Positions 10,985-23,292 are shown, numbered from the stretch's first letter. The stretch: 64,000 nucleotides of DNA from Symsagittifera roscoffensis (GCF_963678635.1 NC_087066.1:58298312-58362311), one strand, 5' to 3'. A program made the numbers and translations. Notes: generated by a model from the letters alone, not told the origin.

Positions 10985-11625
10985 GAATTGAAAGAGATTT
11001 TTTTTTTTTAAAGTGATGGAATGTTCAGAGAAAAGTTTGAAGTATATGAAGTTTTTTTTCGAAGTTTTCCCCCAGACGTTATTGTAAAGAACAAAGCGAT
11101 GTTTTTAGCGCCTGATAAGAATTTAAGGAAACCAACTTGCTTCCTAATTTCAGTTCCGATTGATTTAGTTCGCCACTTAGGTATTAAAAAAGCGCAATAA
11201 TTTGCGCTATTCAACTGGCCAAGTTAGGGGCTTTTAAACAACCATAACTGTACAAAAAAAATCACTAGTGAGATAATATCAAACATTTAAGTTCAAGCCA
11301 GACAGACTAGGTAACCTCTGTTAAAACTTCTGATAAACAGCGATTAGTTTAAAAGTCTACTTTAGTTTATATATATCATCATAGCCAACAGAAAAATTGG
11401 TTGAAAAAATGAAAAAAAAAGATCATGATTAAAAAATTTTGAACATTTTTTACTTTTCCATCTGTAAAGAAAAAATCAGAGTACAGTCCTGCGAGTTTGA
11501 AGAACTGTTCAATTACAGCATTTTTTCCATAACAGGATTTTTTCTTTAAATTTTGTCCTTTTACACTTAAAAAAGTTCTCATGCATAACTATTCCGTCAT
11601 TTTCCTCAGAAGCTCGGAACAATAA
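10985..11625 (+). repeat. Probable decayed family A copy
   Basis: A-like landmarks occur in order: GAATGTTCAGAGAAAAGTTTGA, a CCCCCAGACGTTATTGTAAAG block, a broken CGC-rich middle near 11190-11205, and a right end with TATTCCGTC and AGCTCGGAAC. Divergence is high and the limits are approximate. Confidence 0.4.
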
Positions 11626-11689
11626 GTAAGCTATACTTACAAATTGATTAACAATACGTCTCTTAGAAAAAACTTAAATACTCGTATCA

Positions 11690-11990
11690 GAGCAACACCC
11701 TGATTGATCTGAGTGTCTTTTAACGCCTATTGAGTAATATTTGATTTGAAAAATGATAAAAACAGTCATTAAAAAATAGGAACGATTCAGTTTCGAATGA
11801 ATTTTGAGCCTGAGTGAATAGCCTCTTACGCACAAAAAAAAACGAAGTATATCGCGCCTCAATTAAAGGTCAAATTGGCTTTTTTAAAACTCTTGGTAAT
11901 TTTGTAATTAATGGTTTAATTGTAAAAAAAATGGTTTAATTTTTAGCTCAGGACATTATTAGCTTTCATATCACATCCAAAAAACCACCT
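11690..11990 (+). repeat. Decayed family A copy, next in tandem
   Basis: CTCGTATCAGAGCAACACCCTG at 11691-11712 is a mutated A hairpin. It is followed by GTCTTTTAACGCCTATTGAG and, further on, a TATATCGCGCCTCAATTAAA remnant of the CGCG box. It follows another probable A copy in the same orientation. Confidence 0.5.
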
Positions 11991-14900
11991 AAAAGTTACC
12001 AGTTTCCGCTATAGTCGGAACAACTGGCTGGGCAAGCACTCTTTTAACTGTTGTGAGACTAAAGAGGTGAAAACAATTTTCCAAACCGGCAGGGTGTGAG
12101 GGAAAAAAAGAGATCATATTTTGTATTGATCCCCGCGTCGTCAAACAATTTTTTTGCCTCAAGGTTACTGCTTGGGAACAAATAACGTTCACAAAAGAAA
12201 CTCATCAGAAAAAGATAGTCACATGCTCTTAACAACAAAAAAAATAAATCTAGATTTGAAAAAATAAACTTGATACATATAATGAAAATGAATAATCTAC
12301 ATATCCAGACAGAAAAGCTGGGAACACGGGAATCAGCGTCGAACACATCATCAATGTTCTGGTTCCATCTTTTTGTTTTCTGAACAAGACAACTATAACA
12401 GATCATTAACAAGTTTGTTTGAACTGAGAAGTTCTCTTGCTTGAAACAGTTTCAAGAAACGAAGAGTTGGTCCCAGGTGAACACCTAGGAAAGTTAAAAG
12501 CCTATATGCACCATAGTTTTTTTCTTTGAAAAAAGTCCAGAGTACTTCGAGATTCTCAGACAACGTCTGACTGATGCAACCTTTCAATCAATTCAAATCT
12601 AACCAATGAAACCAGAAAAAAATGAACGATTTCCCAAATATAACAAACAGAGGAAAAGAAGTTGTGGATTAACAACCATTTCAATTACTTATCTATAGAA
12701 TAGGACAACAACACAAAACACTTGCGTCAACAAAAGTGAAAGAAGACGAAGAAAAACACCCGCAGTTATGTCGAAAAATACATCAAAAAGCGTATGATGA
12801 AACTGAGTTTTACGAGAACGAAATTAAATAAAAAGATCAAGAATAGAATTTTTGTTGATTTGTGTGAACTTATCATAGAAACAAAGGTAGTTAATACCAA
12901 AATACACCTGATCCGGAGAAATTAAACAATATTTTTGTGTTGTAGGACCAAAACTAGCTAGTAAATTCAAAGAGCTGACAACAAGCGAAAATGTAAATAC
13001 TGATGAAAAAACGACGTTTTTAATCAAACAATTAATTAAAAAATTTTTTTAAAGTAGCACGTGCACTTCAGAGCAAGAAGTCAAATTTTTTTCTTCAACG
13101 GATGTATTGAAACCGATAGTTTCCAGATTTGCTGAACCTAGTTACAACAGTAATTACCTAGTACATTGAACATAGTCATTTCAGTCAGACTTCTCTCTTT
13201 TACTTGTTTTAAACAATTTAATTGTAACAATGACAATTAAAAAAATTTACACATTTTTCTAACATGAATACTGTAATTATGTAATTCAGAGTTAAAACTA
13301 AAACAGTCGAGGCCAATTTAGACGTCACCGAATGTTTATGAAAATCAATAAATGATATAGATCCAAAAACCATCTTGTTCAACCTAACAAAATTTATTTG
13401 CTGATATTATAAGTGCAAGTGAAATTGAAGAAATTTTTTCATTTAACCAAAGGCTAATGTTTCTGAGGACGCTTCACTTGCAAAACAATTATGATTCATA
13501 ATTCAAAATTAAAAAAACATCTTTAATTTTTTTTATACGACAATTATTTTCAGTAAACGACAAATGCTTCAAATTTTTCTGCATGATGTCAGGGATAATT
13601 GCTTTCAAGGTAACAGAGACTTAGTTAGAATATTTTGATAAAACAGTGACTGTTTTATCAAAAACTATGATTTTATTGTTATGATAAACTTGTTTTTATA
13701 ATTTTATAGCTATATAAATTTAGCTCAAATTTAGAAAACTGAATCAATAAGAAAACAGTCTTTTGTTTCGCTGAGAAATCTGAAATTTATTTTCACTCTA
13801 ATTTTTGATCACTTTTGTTATTCGTGACCCTAACTTTTTCTTTTTTCATAATCCGAGAGCGGAACCTATCTTACACTTAACAGATCAAATTTAAATGAAC
13901 TGTGCAAATATACCTTAGAAGCTTTCAAAAGTTCATAAATTTGTATTCTGTGAAAAATATAAATTTTTCGAGATTTTTCCTAAAAAAACTAAAGAAAAAA
14001 TCACCACCTATATAAGATTCGGAATTAGTTTTATGGAAAGTGCTAAAATTATTATAATCAATTAGTTTGCTTCATTTCAGTTTGAAGTCTTCATGAGGAC
14101 GGATAATTTGCCACACGCAAATAATTTCCACATTGAACCTATTGAGTGTTATTTGAGCAGCGATGCCATCCGCATTTCAACCTAGGGCAAGCAGAATTGC
14201 TTAGCAATTCAAAATTTTTCGAATCAAAACCCATACGCTATGAAATTTTATATCAAAATGGTCTGGAAAAAACAACCTCAGGTGTACATATTTCTCACTT
14301 TTTTTTCAAAAAACGGAACAAAACATAAGTATCTTTGATTGAAATAAACAGCTTCATTGAAAACTTTCAATTTCGGTTTTTGAAAGTGTTTGCCATTTTT
14401 ATAATTTAACTCAAACCGCTAGAAACAAAGCTAAAATTTTCTGCAAAACTTCTGCCAAAAGGTTGCAAACGGAACCAAAATGCAAACAAAATTCGAATAA
14501 AACTGATTAAAATGATTGGATTTTTTTGTTCCAAATTAATTAATAAAAATTGATAATTTTTTTAAGTACCAACAATGATAGATTATAATTAATATCAATG
14601 AAACATAATGAAATTCTATTTTTTCAAAGAAATCAATTATAATAGACGTATAAAAGATTTTATGATCTATTTTTAACATCCGCAATTGATTATAATGGAT
14701 TTTTTGTCTTGGAAGTCTTTATAGTCGATTGTTATATAATCAAATAAACTTAGATAGGGTAGTCGAGAACTAGTATTATTTTTGAGGTAGCACTGTAATG
14801 CCCTTTCCCTGGGGTACGTTGATTCAAAAGCGACTAGTTACACCTACCAAATTTTATATGACTGAGGAAAACAGTGGTAGTTTGAGGTTAAATTAATAGT

Positions 14901-15190
14901 AAAATGATCATAGTGTTGGTTATCGAAAATAGGCGTCTATCGATGCGTAATTTACTCGTTTTACAGACGAGTTGTGCTTATCTAGACTAATAATGCTCGT
15001 ATCAGATAAAGCCTTTGAATGTTTTGACGCCTGTTAATTGGTTTTGAATAGTTTCTAGTAAATGATATTTTGAGGACAAACTAGGCTAAAAATATTAATT
15101 TTTATGTCATATTTTGATTCATGTATGGAATTAATATGAACAAATACCTCAATTCAGTTTGTAATAATTTTGTAGCGCGCTAAAAAAACG
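11991..15190. other. AT-rich DNA, no gene recognised
   Basis: There are no supported exons. A decayed family A 5' end (AATGCTCGTATCAGATAAAG) lies at about 14991-15010. A TATATAAGA site at about 14009 sits at the end of a stretch resembling 7161-7380. Confidence 0.45.
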
Positions 15191-15213
15191 CGTTACAATT
15201 TCAGAATCAAAAA

Positions 15214-16555
15214 ATGAAACATGCAATTTAGCCAGACTCGTCTAAGGTTAAAATGTAGTCGATCCCACGTTTGGGAGCACATATTCCGTTGGACATTGGT
15301 CAAAAGTTGGATCATAATATTTTTCTCTTCATCCCCCTCCCAAATTGACCAAGTTAAGATACTCCAACCCAGCATTCAGTTTAAATTAAATTTGCTAAGC
15401 GCTGCATGTAAAATGCTCGATTTTGATTGCATGAAAATTCTCAACTTAAGACCAAGTTAAAATGGCGTAGCTTTGAAAATTATTTTATCAGCATTATGTA
15501 ATATGACCCCACAATCAGTTAATGATTTCCGTTTTTGGTATCAATTTTTGCAAGAATGGGAATATATCACAGTCAGTTTCTGTTTGAAAAATTAAGAGCT
15601 AGCTAGGAGCAATAGCATTAAACTGAACGGAAAAAACAAGCTGAGTTTATAAGCAAGAATTTAACAACAGTTATTGAATTTCAAAGACTATTCCTAAAGC
15701 ATTGGTATTGCTACCTCATGGACAACTCATCTTACAACTAAAAAATAAAGCGATTTCAACCAAATTTTGGCCCATTGGCCTATCATTGACCCATTTGAAC
15801 AATCTCCTCCTGAATAGACCAAGCCAACAATCTCCTCCCTAAAATTAAATAGCAAATGCACACCCTAAGGCCTGCATATGTACGCTGATTGGCTGAAAAA
15901 AAACTTGCAACCAAGCGAACAACCCCGACGGAGGTGCTTGACTCATGATTTGACCAAAACGGTCGAACGATGTCCATTTTTTTTTTCATTCGAACGATGT
16001 CCGATTTCGGCTTTTTGAGTCGAACGATGTCCGTTTTCGGTTTTGTTTTTCTTTAACGGACATTGTTCGACTTTGTTCGACTATACCTGACAATGTTCGA
16101 TTTTGTTCGACTTTTTTCGATTTTACCGGACATGGTTCGACTTTTTTTGGCTTTGACAAAAAACACTCGGACATCGTTTGGCCGTTTCTGTCAAATCATG
16201 TGTCAAAAATCTCAGCCTGGGCAGCCGCAAATTATAATACAAAAGGTCACAAACTTGAGCATCAAAGTTTCGTATAGCCCGGGTTGAGTTGTTGGACTTA
16301 CGTTTCAATCAACCAGACCAAAAATAGCTATGTTTCGACCGGCTTTTCTTAAAAATGGCAATGTTTTGACCGACTCGACCAAAATTTATTATGTTTTGAC
16401 CGACTTGATCAAACATTTTTTGGTTCCCGGGTCGAGGTCGGGGACTTAAGTGCGACTTTGCGCGATCCAAAGAAGCTTTTTTGCGACTTTGCTCGACCCA
16501 AATAAGGTCTTTTGCGACTTTGCAAAGAAACGTGCAATTTATGAAACGTGCAAAA
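15214..16555. repeat. 1.34 kb array, unit 1
   Basis: The flanks are aligned by the AAACRTGCAATTTAGCC junction. The palindromic part is at 15940-16204. Confidence 0.9.
15940..16204. repeat. Imperfect palindrome inside the 1.34 kb unit
   Basis: The outer arms at 15940-15975 (GACTCATGATTTGACC then AACGGTCGAACGATGTCC) and 16169-16204 are inverted copies with a few mismatches. Inner arms TCGAACGATGTCCGTT (16020-16035) and AACGGACATTGTTCGA (16055-16070) pair with one mismatch around a 19-nt loop. Equivalent palindromes occur in units 2 and 3, near 17282-17545 and 18623-18857. In RNA or single-stranded DNA this would form a long branched hairpin. Confidence 0.75.
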
Positions 16556-17896
16556 ATGAAACGTGCAATTTAGCCAGACTCGTCTAAGGTTAAAATGTAG
16601 TCGATCCCACGTTTGGGAGCACATATTCCGTTGGACATTGGTCAAAAGTTGGATCATAATATTTTTCTCTTCATCCCCCTCCCAAATTGACCAAGTTAAG
16701 ATACTCCAACCCAGCATTCAGTTTAAATTAAATTTGCTAAGCGCTGCATGTAAAATGCTCGATTTTGATTGCATGAAAATTCTCAACTTAAGACCAAGTT
16801 AAAATGGCGTAGCTTTGAAAATTATTTTATCAGCATTATGTAATATGACCCCACAATCAGTTAATGATTTCCGTTTTTGGTATCAATTTTTGCAAGAATG
16901 GGAATAAATCACAGTCAGTTTCTGTTTGCAAAATTAAGAGCTAGCTAGGAGCAATAGCATTAAACTGAACGGAAAAAACAAGCTGAGTTTATAAGCAAGA
17001 ATTTAACAACAGTTATTGAATTTCAAAGACTATTCCTAAAGCATTGGTATTGCTACCTCATGGACAACTCATCTTACAACTAAAAAATAAAGCGATTTCA
17101 ACCAAATTTTGGCCCTTTGGCCTATCATTGACCCATTTGAACAATCTCCTCCTGAATAGACCAAGCCAACAATCTCCTCCCTAAAATTAAATAGCAAATG
17201 CACACCCTAAGGCCTGCATATGTACGCTGATTGGCTGAAAAAAAACTTTCAACCAAGCGAACAACCCCGGCGGAGGTGCTTGACTCATGATTTGACCGAA
17301 ACGGTCGAACGATGTCCATTTTTTTTTCATTCGAACGATGTCCGATTTCGGCTTTTTGAGTCGAACGATGTCCGTTTTCGGTTTTGTTTTTCTTTAACGG
17401 ACATTGTTCGACTTTGTTCGACTATACCTGACAATGTTCGATTTTGTTGGACTTTTTTCGATTTTACCGGACATGGTTCGACTTTTTTTGGCTTTGACAA
17501 AAAAAACTCGGACATCGTTTGGCCGTTTCTGTCAAATCATGTGTCGAAAATCTCAGCCTGGGCAGCCGCAAAATATAATACAAAAGGTCACAAACTTGAG
17601 CATCAAAGTTTCGTATAGCCCGCGTTGAGTTGTTGGACTTACGTTTCAATCAACCAGACCAAAAATAGCTATGTTTCGACCGGCTTTTTTTAAAAATGGC
17701 AATGTTTTGACCGACTCGACCAAAATTTTTTATGTTTTGACCGACTTGATCAAGCATTTTTTGGTTCCCGGGTCGAGGTCGGGGACTTAAGTGCGACTTT
17801 GCGCGACCCAAAGAAGCTTTTTTGCGACTTTGCTCGACCCAAATAAGGTCTTTTGCGACTTTGCAAAGAAACGTGCAATTTATGAAACGTGCAAAA
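16556..17896. repeat. 1.34 kb array, unit 2
   Basis: Second copy, 1341 bp, differing from unit 1 at scattered single bases (for example CCCCGGCGG against CCCCGACGG near 17268). Confidence 0.9.
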
Positions 17897-19174
17897 ATGA
17901 AACGTGCAATTTAGCCAGACTCGTCTAAGGTTAAAATGTAGTCAATCCCACGTTTGGGAGCACATATTCCGTTGGACATTGGTCAAAAGTTGGATCATAA
18001 TATTTTTCTCTTCATCCCCCTCCCAAATTGACCAAGTTAAGATACTCCAACCCAGCATTCAGTTTAAATTAAATTTGCTAAGCGCTGCATGTAAAATGCT
18101 CGATTTTGATTGCATGAAAATTCTCAACTTAATACCAAGTTAAAATGGCGTAGCTTTGAAAATTATTTTATCAGCATTATGTAATATGACCCCACAATCA
18201 GTTAATGATTTCCGTTTTTTGTATCAATTTTTGCAAGAATGGGAATATATCACAGTCAGTTTCTGTTTGAAAAATTAAGAGCTAGCTAGGAGCAATAGCA
18301 TTAAACTGAACGGAAAAAACAAGCTGAGTTTATAAGCAAGAATTTAACAACAGTTATTGAATTTCAAAGACTATTCCTAAAGCATTGGTATTGCTACCTC
18401 ATGGACAACTCATCTTACAACTAAAAAATAAAGCGATTTCAACCAAATTTTGGCCCATTGGCCTATCATTGACCCATTTGAACAATCTCCTCCTGAATAG
18501 ACCAAGCCAACAATCTCCTCCCTAAAATTAAATAGCAAATGCACACCCTAAGGCCTGCATATGTACGCTGATTGGCTGAAAAAAAACTTTCAACCAAGCG
18601 AACAACCCCGGCGGAGGTGCTTGACTCATGATTTGACCGAAACGGTCGAACGATGTCCATTTTTTTTTTCATTCGAACGATGTCCGTTTTCGGTTTTGTT
18701 TTTCTTTAACGGACATTGTTCGACTTTGTTCGACTATACCTGACAATGTTCGATTTTGTTCGACTTTTTTCGATTTTACCGGACATGGTTCGACTTTTTT
18801 TGGCTTTGACAAAAAAAACTCGGACATCGTTTGGCCGTTTCTGTCAAATCATGTGTCGAAAATCTCAGCCTGGGCAGCCGCAAAATATAATACAAAAGGT
18901 CACAAACTTGAGCATCAAAGTTTCGTATAGCCCGGGTTGAGTTGTTGGACTTACGTTTCAATCAACCAGACCAAAAATAGCTATGTTTTGACCGGCTTTT
19001 TTTAAAAATGGCAATGTTTTGACCGACTCGACCAAAATTTATTATGTTTTGACCGACTTGATCAAGCATTTTTTGGTTCCCGGGTCGAGGTCGGGGACTT
19101 AAGTGCGACTTTGCGCGACCCAAAGAAGCTTTTTTGCGACTTTGCTCGACCCAAATAAGGTCTTTTGCGACTTT
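17897..19174. repeat. 1.34 kb array, unit 3 (deleted and truncated)
   Basis: Third copy. About 30 bp is missing near 18674, exactly between two direct copies of CGAACGATGTCCG, which is the signature of slippage. The right end breaks off after TTTTGCGACTTT near 19174. Confidence 0.9.
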
Positions 19175-19569
19175 ACACCACTTAAATAAGGTATGTTGCG
19201 ACTGTTGCGACTCAAAATAATTATGTAGCGAGTTCTCAAAAAAAGTCAGTTCGACATACCGTTGTGGATGTACACTTTTTGTCTTTACTTACCGCCCTAA
19301 AATAGAGCAATTTTTTACGAAAATCCTCGATGGATGACAAAATGTGTCCCAAATGTTGTATATAATTTTCTATATTAGTTATATAATTCGTGAACAGCAA
19401 GAATTTGGGATGAAAAAAATAACATCGTTATGGTATGCCTGTAAACTCGAATTGAAATTTTAAAAAAAGATATATTTTGAACTGCAACTTATTGCAATCA
19501 AAGAAAACTAAAAAAAAGCAATTATTTTAAAGTTAAAACGCTGAAGTAAATTACGTTCCAAAATTCAGC
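19175..19569. other. AT-rich DNA, no gene recognised
   Basis: It begins with a few degenerate GTTGCGACT words related to the array. The rest is AT-rich with no recognisable feature. Confidence 0.4.
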
Positions 19570-19579
19570 GTGATTGTAA

Positions 19580-20155
19580 ACCTTTTTGGGGCAAAATTTT
19601 CCCGAAGAGAGCTGATTCAGAGGCAGCATCTTGTTTTAATTTTTGTCGGGTTTTGGAAGGTGAAAATAATTTTTTTTTCGGATTTTGGGTTTACCAATCT
19701 TCAATCTCAATCCATTATCCTCTATTTCATAAATGTTTTTAACGATATTTTTGAGTATATCTTGGAAACAGTCTATTTGTGCATATGGTATCAAAAAAAA
19801 ACTGGAGAATATCATATTTACCGTTTATAATTTGGATTTTATATTAGAGAAAAACTTTTTTGGGCAAAACTCTCCGGAAGCCAGCAGAAACAGAGTCTGA
19901 TTGTTGATTTCGATTGCTCGAAACTGTACAAAAGCTTTTTCTGACATCTCAATGAAAATGCATCTTGTTTTCATTTTTTGTCGGTTTTTTAAAGGTGAAA
20001 ATTTTGTTATTTTTCTAACTTTGGATTTGCTAGTCTTCAATCTCAATCGATTGTCTTATATTTCACAGGTTAAGAGTGTGCTGCGCCTTTTCAATTGTTT
20101 TTAACAATAGTTTTAAATATTTTTTGGAAAAAGTCGATTCGTGCATATGGTACCA
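19580..20155 (+). repeat. Two diverged direct copies of a ~250-300 bp repeat
   Basis: Copy 1 (about 19580-19800) and copy 2 (about 19853-20155) share ordered blocks: GGGCAAAA, CATCTTGTTTT with TTTTTGTCGG, GGTGAAAAT, TCTTCAATCTCAATC, and a closing GTGCATATGGTA followed by CAAAAA. Copy 2 has insertions, including GTGCTGCGCCTTTTCAA, a phrase also found near 37085 and 48389. No protein function is recognised. Confidence 0.65.
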
Positions 20156-20520
20156 AAAATTATTTCTAACTGTAGCTTCGTGGTAAGTGTGTTTCATTTA
20201 GTTATTGTCTTTTTTGTTAATATTCATTTATTTTTTCTGATTTATGTTTGATTTGAATGGTTTCAAGCTTTCAATTTTTGTGGTAACGAGTTTGTTGTTG
20301 CCCTAAAAAGATTGCTTATATTTTACGTTGGGACCATGTGTAGGCCTTCTCGTGGCGGTCCTGTATTTGATCAGCACATATGTTGATCTAGCTGACTGCA
20401 CATTAAAAGTTCACATATACTGGATGATTTTGCAATCGGCATCTGTATATTGCTTATGCAAGCAAAAAATCCGACAACAATTCCTTTACTGAAGTTTTGT
20501 GCGACCTATGTTCCGAATGC

Positions 20521-20905
20521 GCGGCCCATGTTGCGACTTTGCGCGACCCATGTTGCGACTTTGCGCGACCCAAATTAGCTATGTTGCGACTCTGTGCGAC
20601 CCATGGTTTGAACCTGTTTGACTCTATCGACCCTGTTTCACTCATGATTTGACCCGGTTCGACCCATGATTTGAACCTGTTCGACTCATGATTCGACCCT
20701 GTTGTTCGACCCATCATTCAACCCTGTTCGACTCATGGTTCGACTTTGTTCGACTATTGATTCGACCCATGATTCTACCCTGTTCGACTCATGGTTCGAC
20801 CCTTTTCGACTCATGATTCGACCATCTTCGATTCATGATTCGACCGTGTTCGACTCATGAGTCGACCCTGTTTGACTCTATCGACCATGTTTGACTCATG
20901 ATTGG
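20521..20905. repeat. Minisatellite of TTCGAC/GCGACTTTGC words
   Basis: The left part has three direct copies of ATGTTGCGACT with TTTGCGCGACCC. From about 20635 there is a run of about a dozen degenerate ~22-bp units of the type TTCGACTCATGATTCGACCC. The same words form the palindrome arms (GACTCATGATTTGACC) and the right edge of the 1.34 kb units, so the two loci share an ancestor. Confidence 0.8.
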
Positions 20906-21527
20906 AAAGTTATAATTTAGGGTCCATCTTGGCCATCTTGGAAAGTTCGTGCTCAAAATCTTTCTAGAAACAGAAATTTAATTTTAAACAGTTTCTGAAA
21001 AAGTAGCCCAGCTTGTGTAAAATTTTTTGACAATTTTTCAACGGCTTCTAAAATACCAATTAGAAAAAAATTGTATTCAAGCAGAGAAAAATCGGATAGC
21101 GAAATTGTTTTAAAACAAAATTAACTGAAGTTTACTGAAAAATACTACCAAAAACATCACATTCGACTAAGATCAAATCACAATCAACAGTTTGCATAAT
21201 AATACAAAGTTAGCTGGCTGAGTTTTAAGTGGTGCAAAATCTTACCATCACAATAATAATGTCGTATGAAAGTCAATCCAAATTAAGCCAATAAAACAAA
21301 TAATTTTATTGAATAATTATTGAAGTCATACACGTCAAAAACCGAAAACATTTATTTGCAGAGTTTTTTTGTTTTTTGGTTTTAATGTTAAATTTGAGCA
21401 ATTTGCCTCATAAACTATCTAGCTATCCCTTCAATTTACTAAAGACCAATTTATATACGGTAAGTTCCAATATAAAATTTGGAGATCAAAATATAGCTAG
21501 CTCAACTTATCTGAAGTTTACTGAAAA
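20906..21527. other. AT-rich DNA, no gene recognised
   Basis: No exon, repeat end or RNA gene is supported here. Confidence 0.4.
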
Positions 21528-21925
21528 GCATTGGCGAGCGCAGAATTTTTTCAAGGGAAGGAGCATTTTTTCCAAAAATTGTAAAAGCTTTGCGGACCTT
21601 TTTTTACGTCGATCAATTTGATTTTCCGAGCTCTCCGAAAATACTACAATAGGGTCCTTGTTTTGTCAAAAAAAAGTGCGCCGCATGCAAAATTTTTTTT
21701 TCATAAAACAGGACAAAAAAGGGTTTTTAGGCACTTTTTGGAAAACTTTGACCAAAAAAATGCGTTTTTTTGGCGCGCGCTCTCCTCTCAAATTTAATTG
21801 TATTGGCGCCAAATACTCCTGTAGAAAAATTTTGAGGTTGGTCAGGCAAACATGGATGTATGCCATAAAGTTATACTAAAGGGAGGCTCTTTGGAAAAAT
21901 TTGGCAACCAGTATTTAGAAGAAGG
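21528..21925 (+). mobile_element. Family B hAT-like MITE, copy 3 (diverged)
   Basis: Homologous to the copies at 9805 and 10505. Landmarks are TTTTTCAAGGGAAGGAGC at the left, GATTTTCCGAGCTCTCC, TTAGGCACTTTTTGGAAA, the core TTGGCGCGCGCTCTCC at about 21769, and a GTCAGGCAAACATGGAT block at the right. The termini are decayed. Confidence 0.5.
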
Positions 21926-23149
21926 GGGGTTTAGTAAAAAAAAAAAAATAGACCAATTTTGTAGATTTTTTTAAAACCCAAATAACAGCAGATAGGACTT
22001 TAAAATGCAATTAATATGACGACAATCCTTCAATTATGAGTGTTCCGTTAGGACGTTAATTTGGCTGCAAAAAATTAGAGACACGGACCAATATTTCATC
22101 ACACTTTTTGTGGTCGTTTTCAAAAACTTAACTTCTTCTTAGAATTTCCGACCCTCTGAAAAATGGGGAGGAACTTTGTGTCGGAAGTAATTTAGTTTTT
22201 TTAACTTTTTTTCTTGATTTTCGTTTTTTTTCCAAGCAAAATCAGCTAAAACAAATAATCATTTAAAGCCCTTTCAGTTGTGATTCGAACGAAATTTAAA
22301 AATTTTCAATAATTTTTCCCAGTGTGGAGAAAAATTGATTTGAAGCTCTTTGATTTTTCGTCTAGTTTTGAATGAGCAAGCAGGTTTACAATAGTTTATT
22401 TAATAGCTTAAAAGCTTACAACTGCTTGATTTAAATGGTAAAAACGTAGTACTTAAACGTAGTACTTTTTTGAGTACTTAAGCGCATTTTTGAGTATTTT
22501 TGCGGATCTTTTGGTTTTTCTGTCATTTTTCTGAAACAATTGTTTTCCAATTTGCTTGTTTTCATATGACTGTCGAATATGCTTGCGCTCTAGTTTTTCA
22601 TTCAGATCCGTTTATTACACCACGCAAAAAACGGACTATAAATTAAAGAATTTTAAGACAGTCGGAACATTCTAATCTATTTGCACCGTAACCGTCTATC
22701 TTGTGTATTTATGGGTTTCCGTTTTCGCGCTGAGTTGATTATCACCTCGTCTTAATTTTTGTCTGAATTGCTGTACAATCCAATGGCTCGCAAGTTTCTT
22801 TTTGGGAATTGACCAAATTTTTTTTTTGTTTTTTTTTTTTTTTTTTTGTTAAGACTGGTTCGAGCTGCAAAGCAGTTTTCGCTCGAATTTAAGCATCTCG
22901 AAAGACGGAAATTTTTTGTTTTAAATTTTAGTTCTTTCAGCTTCTCTAACCTCGATTGAGCGTCCAAAACGGCTTAGAAAGTTTTATCGACTTCAAGAAT
23001 GAGGATTGAGAGACGCCAGAGAGGAAGTATAAAGAAATTATGAATTTCGTTTTCGAAATTCTGAATTCAAAACGAGGAACTGGACTCCGCATATTTTCGA
23101 TTATCTGAACCTTCCTAATGTTTTGTATCTTGTAAAACAGCAAACTGAC
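21926..23149. other. AT-rich DNA downstream of the last peroxiredoxin exon found
   Basis: The next peroxiredoxin exon should lie here or further left on the minus strand, but I found no stretch encoding the expected resolving-cysteine region. AGACAGTCGGAACATTC at about 22657 is a small family A remnant. A T-rich tract lies near 22818-22848. Confidence 0.35.
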
Positions 23150-23292
23150 CTGGAGGATATTTCGAGGGTAGTGTCTGCCAGAATGGGGAAGTTGATCTTT
23201 TCCAGACCCCCCTTCTTCCGGTCTGTCATGACCCACGCCCTGTGACAGTACTCCGAGTCAGTCGAACAGGCAACCACTTCGCAATTATTTTC
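23150..23292 (-). CDS. Peroxiredoxin coding exon 3
   Basis: 47 codons plus 2 nt, from [13 protein letters not shown] to [15 protein letters not shown]. The acceptor is GATTACAG|GAAAAT and the donor CTCCAG|GTCAG, leaving phase 2. It contains the conserved Arg of the active site in TDRKKGGL. Confidence 0.85.

Larger units (their letters stand above)
15214..19174. repeat. Tandem array of a 1.34 kb unit (three copies)
   Basis: GCAATTTAGCCAGACTCG recurs at 15223, 16565 and 17906, giving periods of 1342 and 1341 bp. Copies are about identical apart from scattered substitutions. Copy 3 lacks about 30 bp near 18674 and is truncated at its right end. Each unit has an AT-rich ~720 bp left part and a right part full of TTCGAC, GATGTCC and TGCGACTTTGC words that form palindromes. 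The short conserved frames across it are repeat by-products. Confidence 0.95.
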
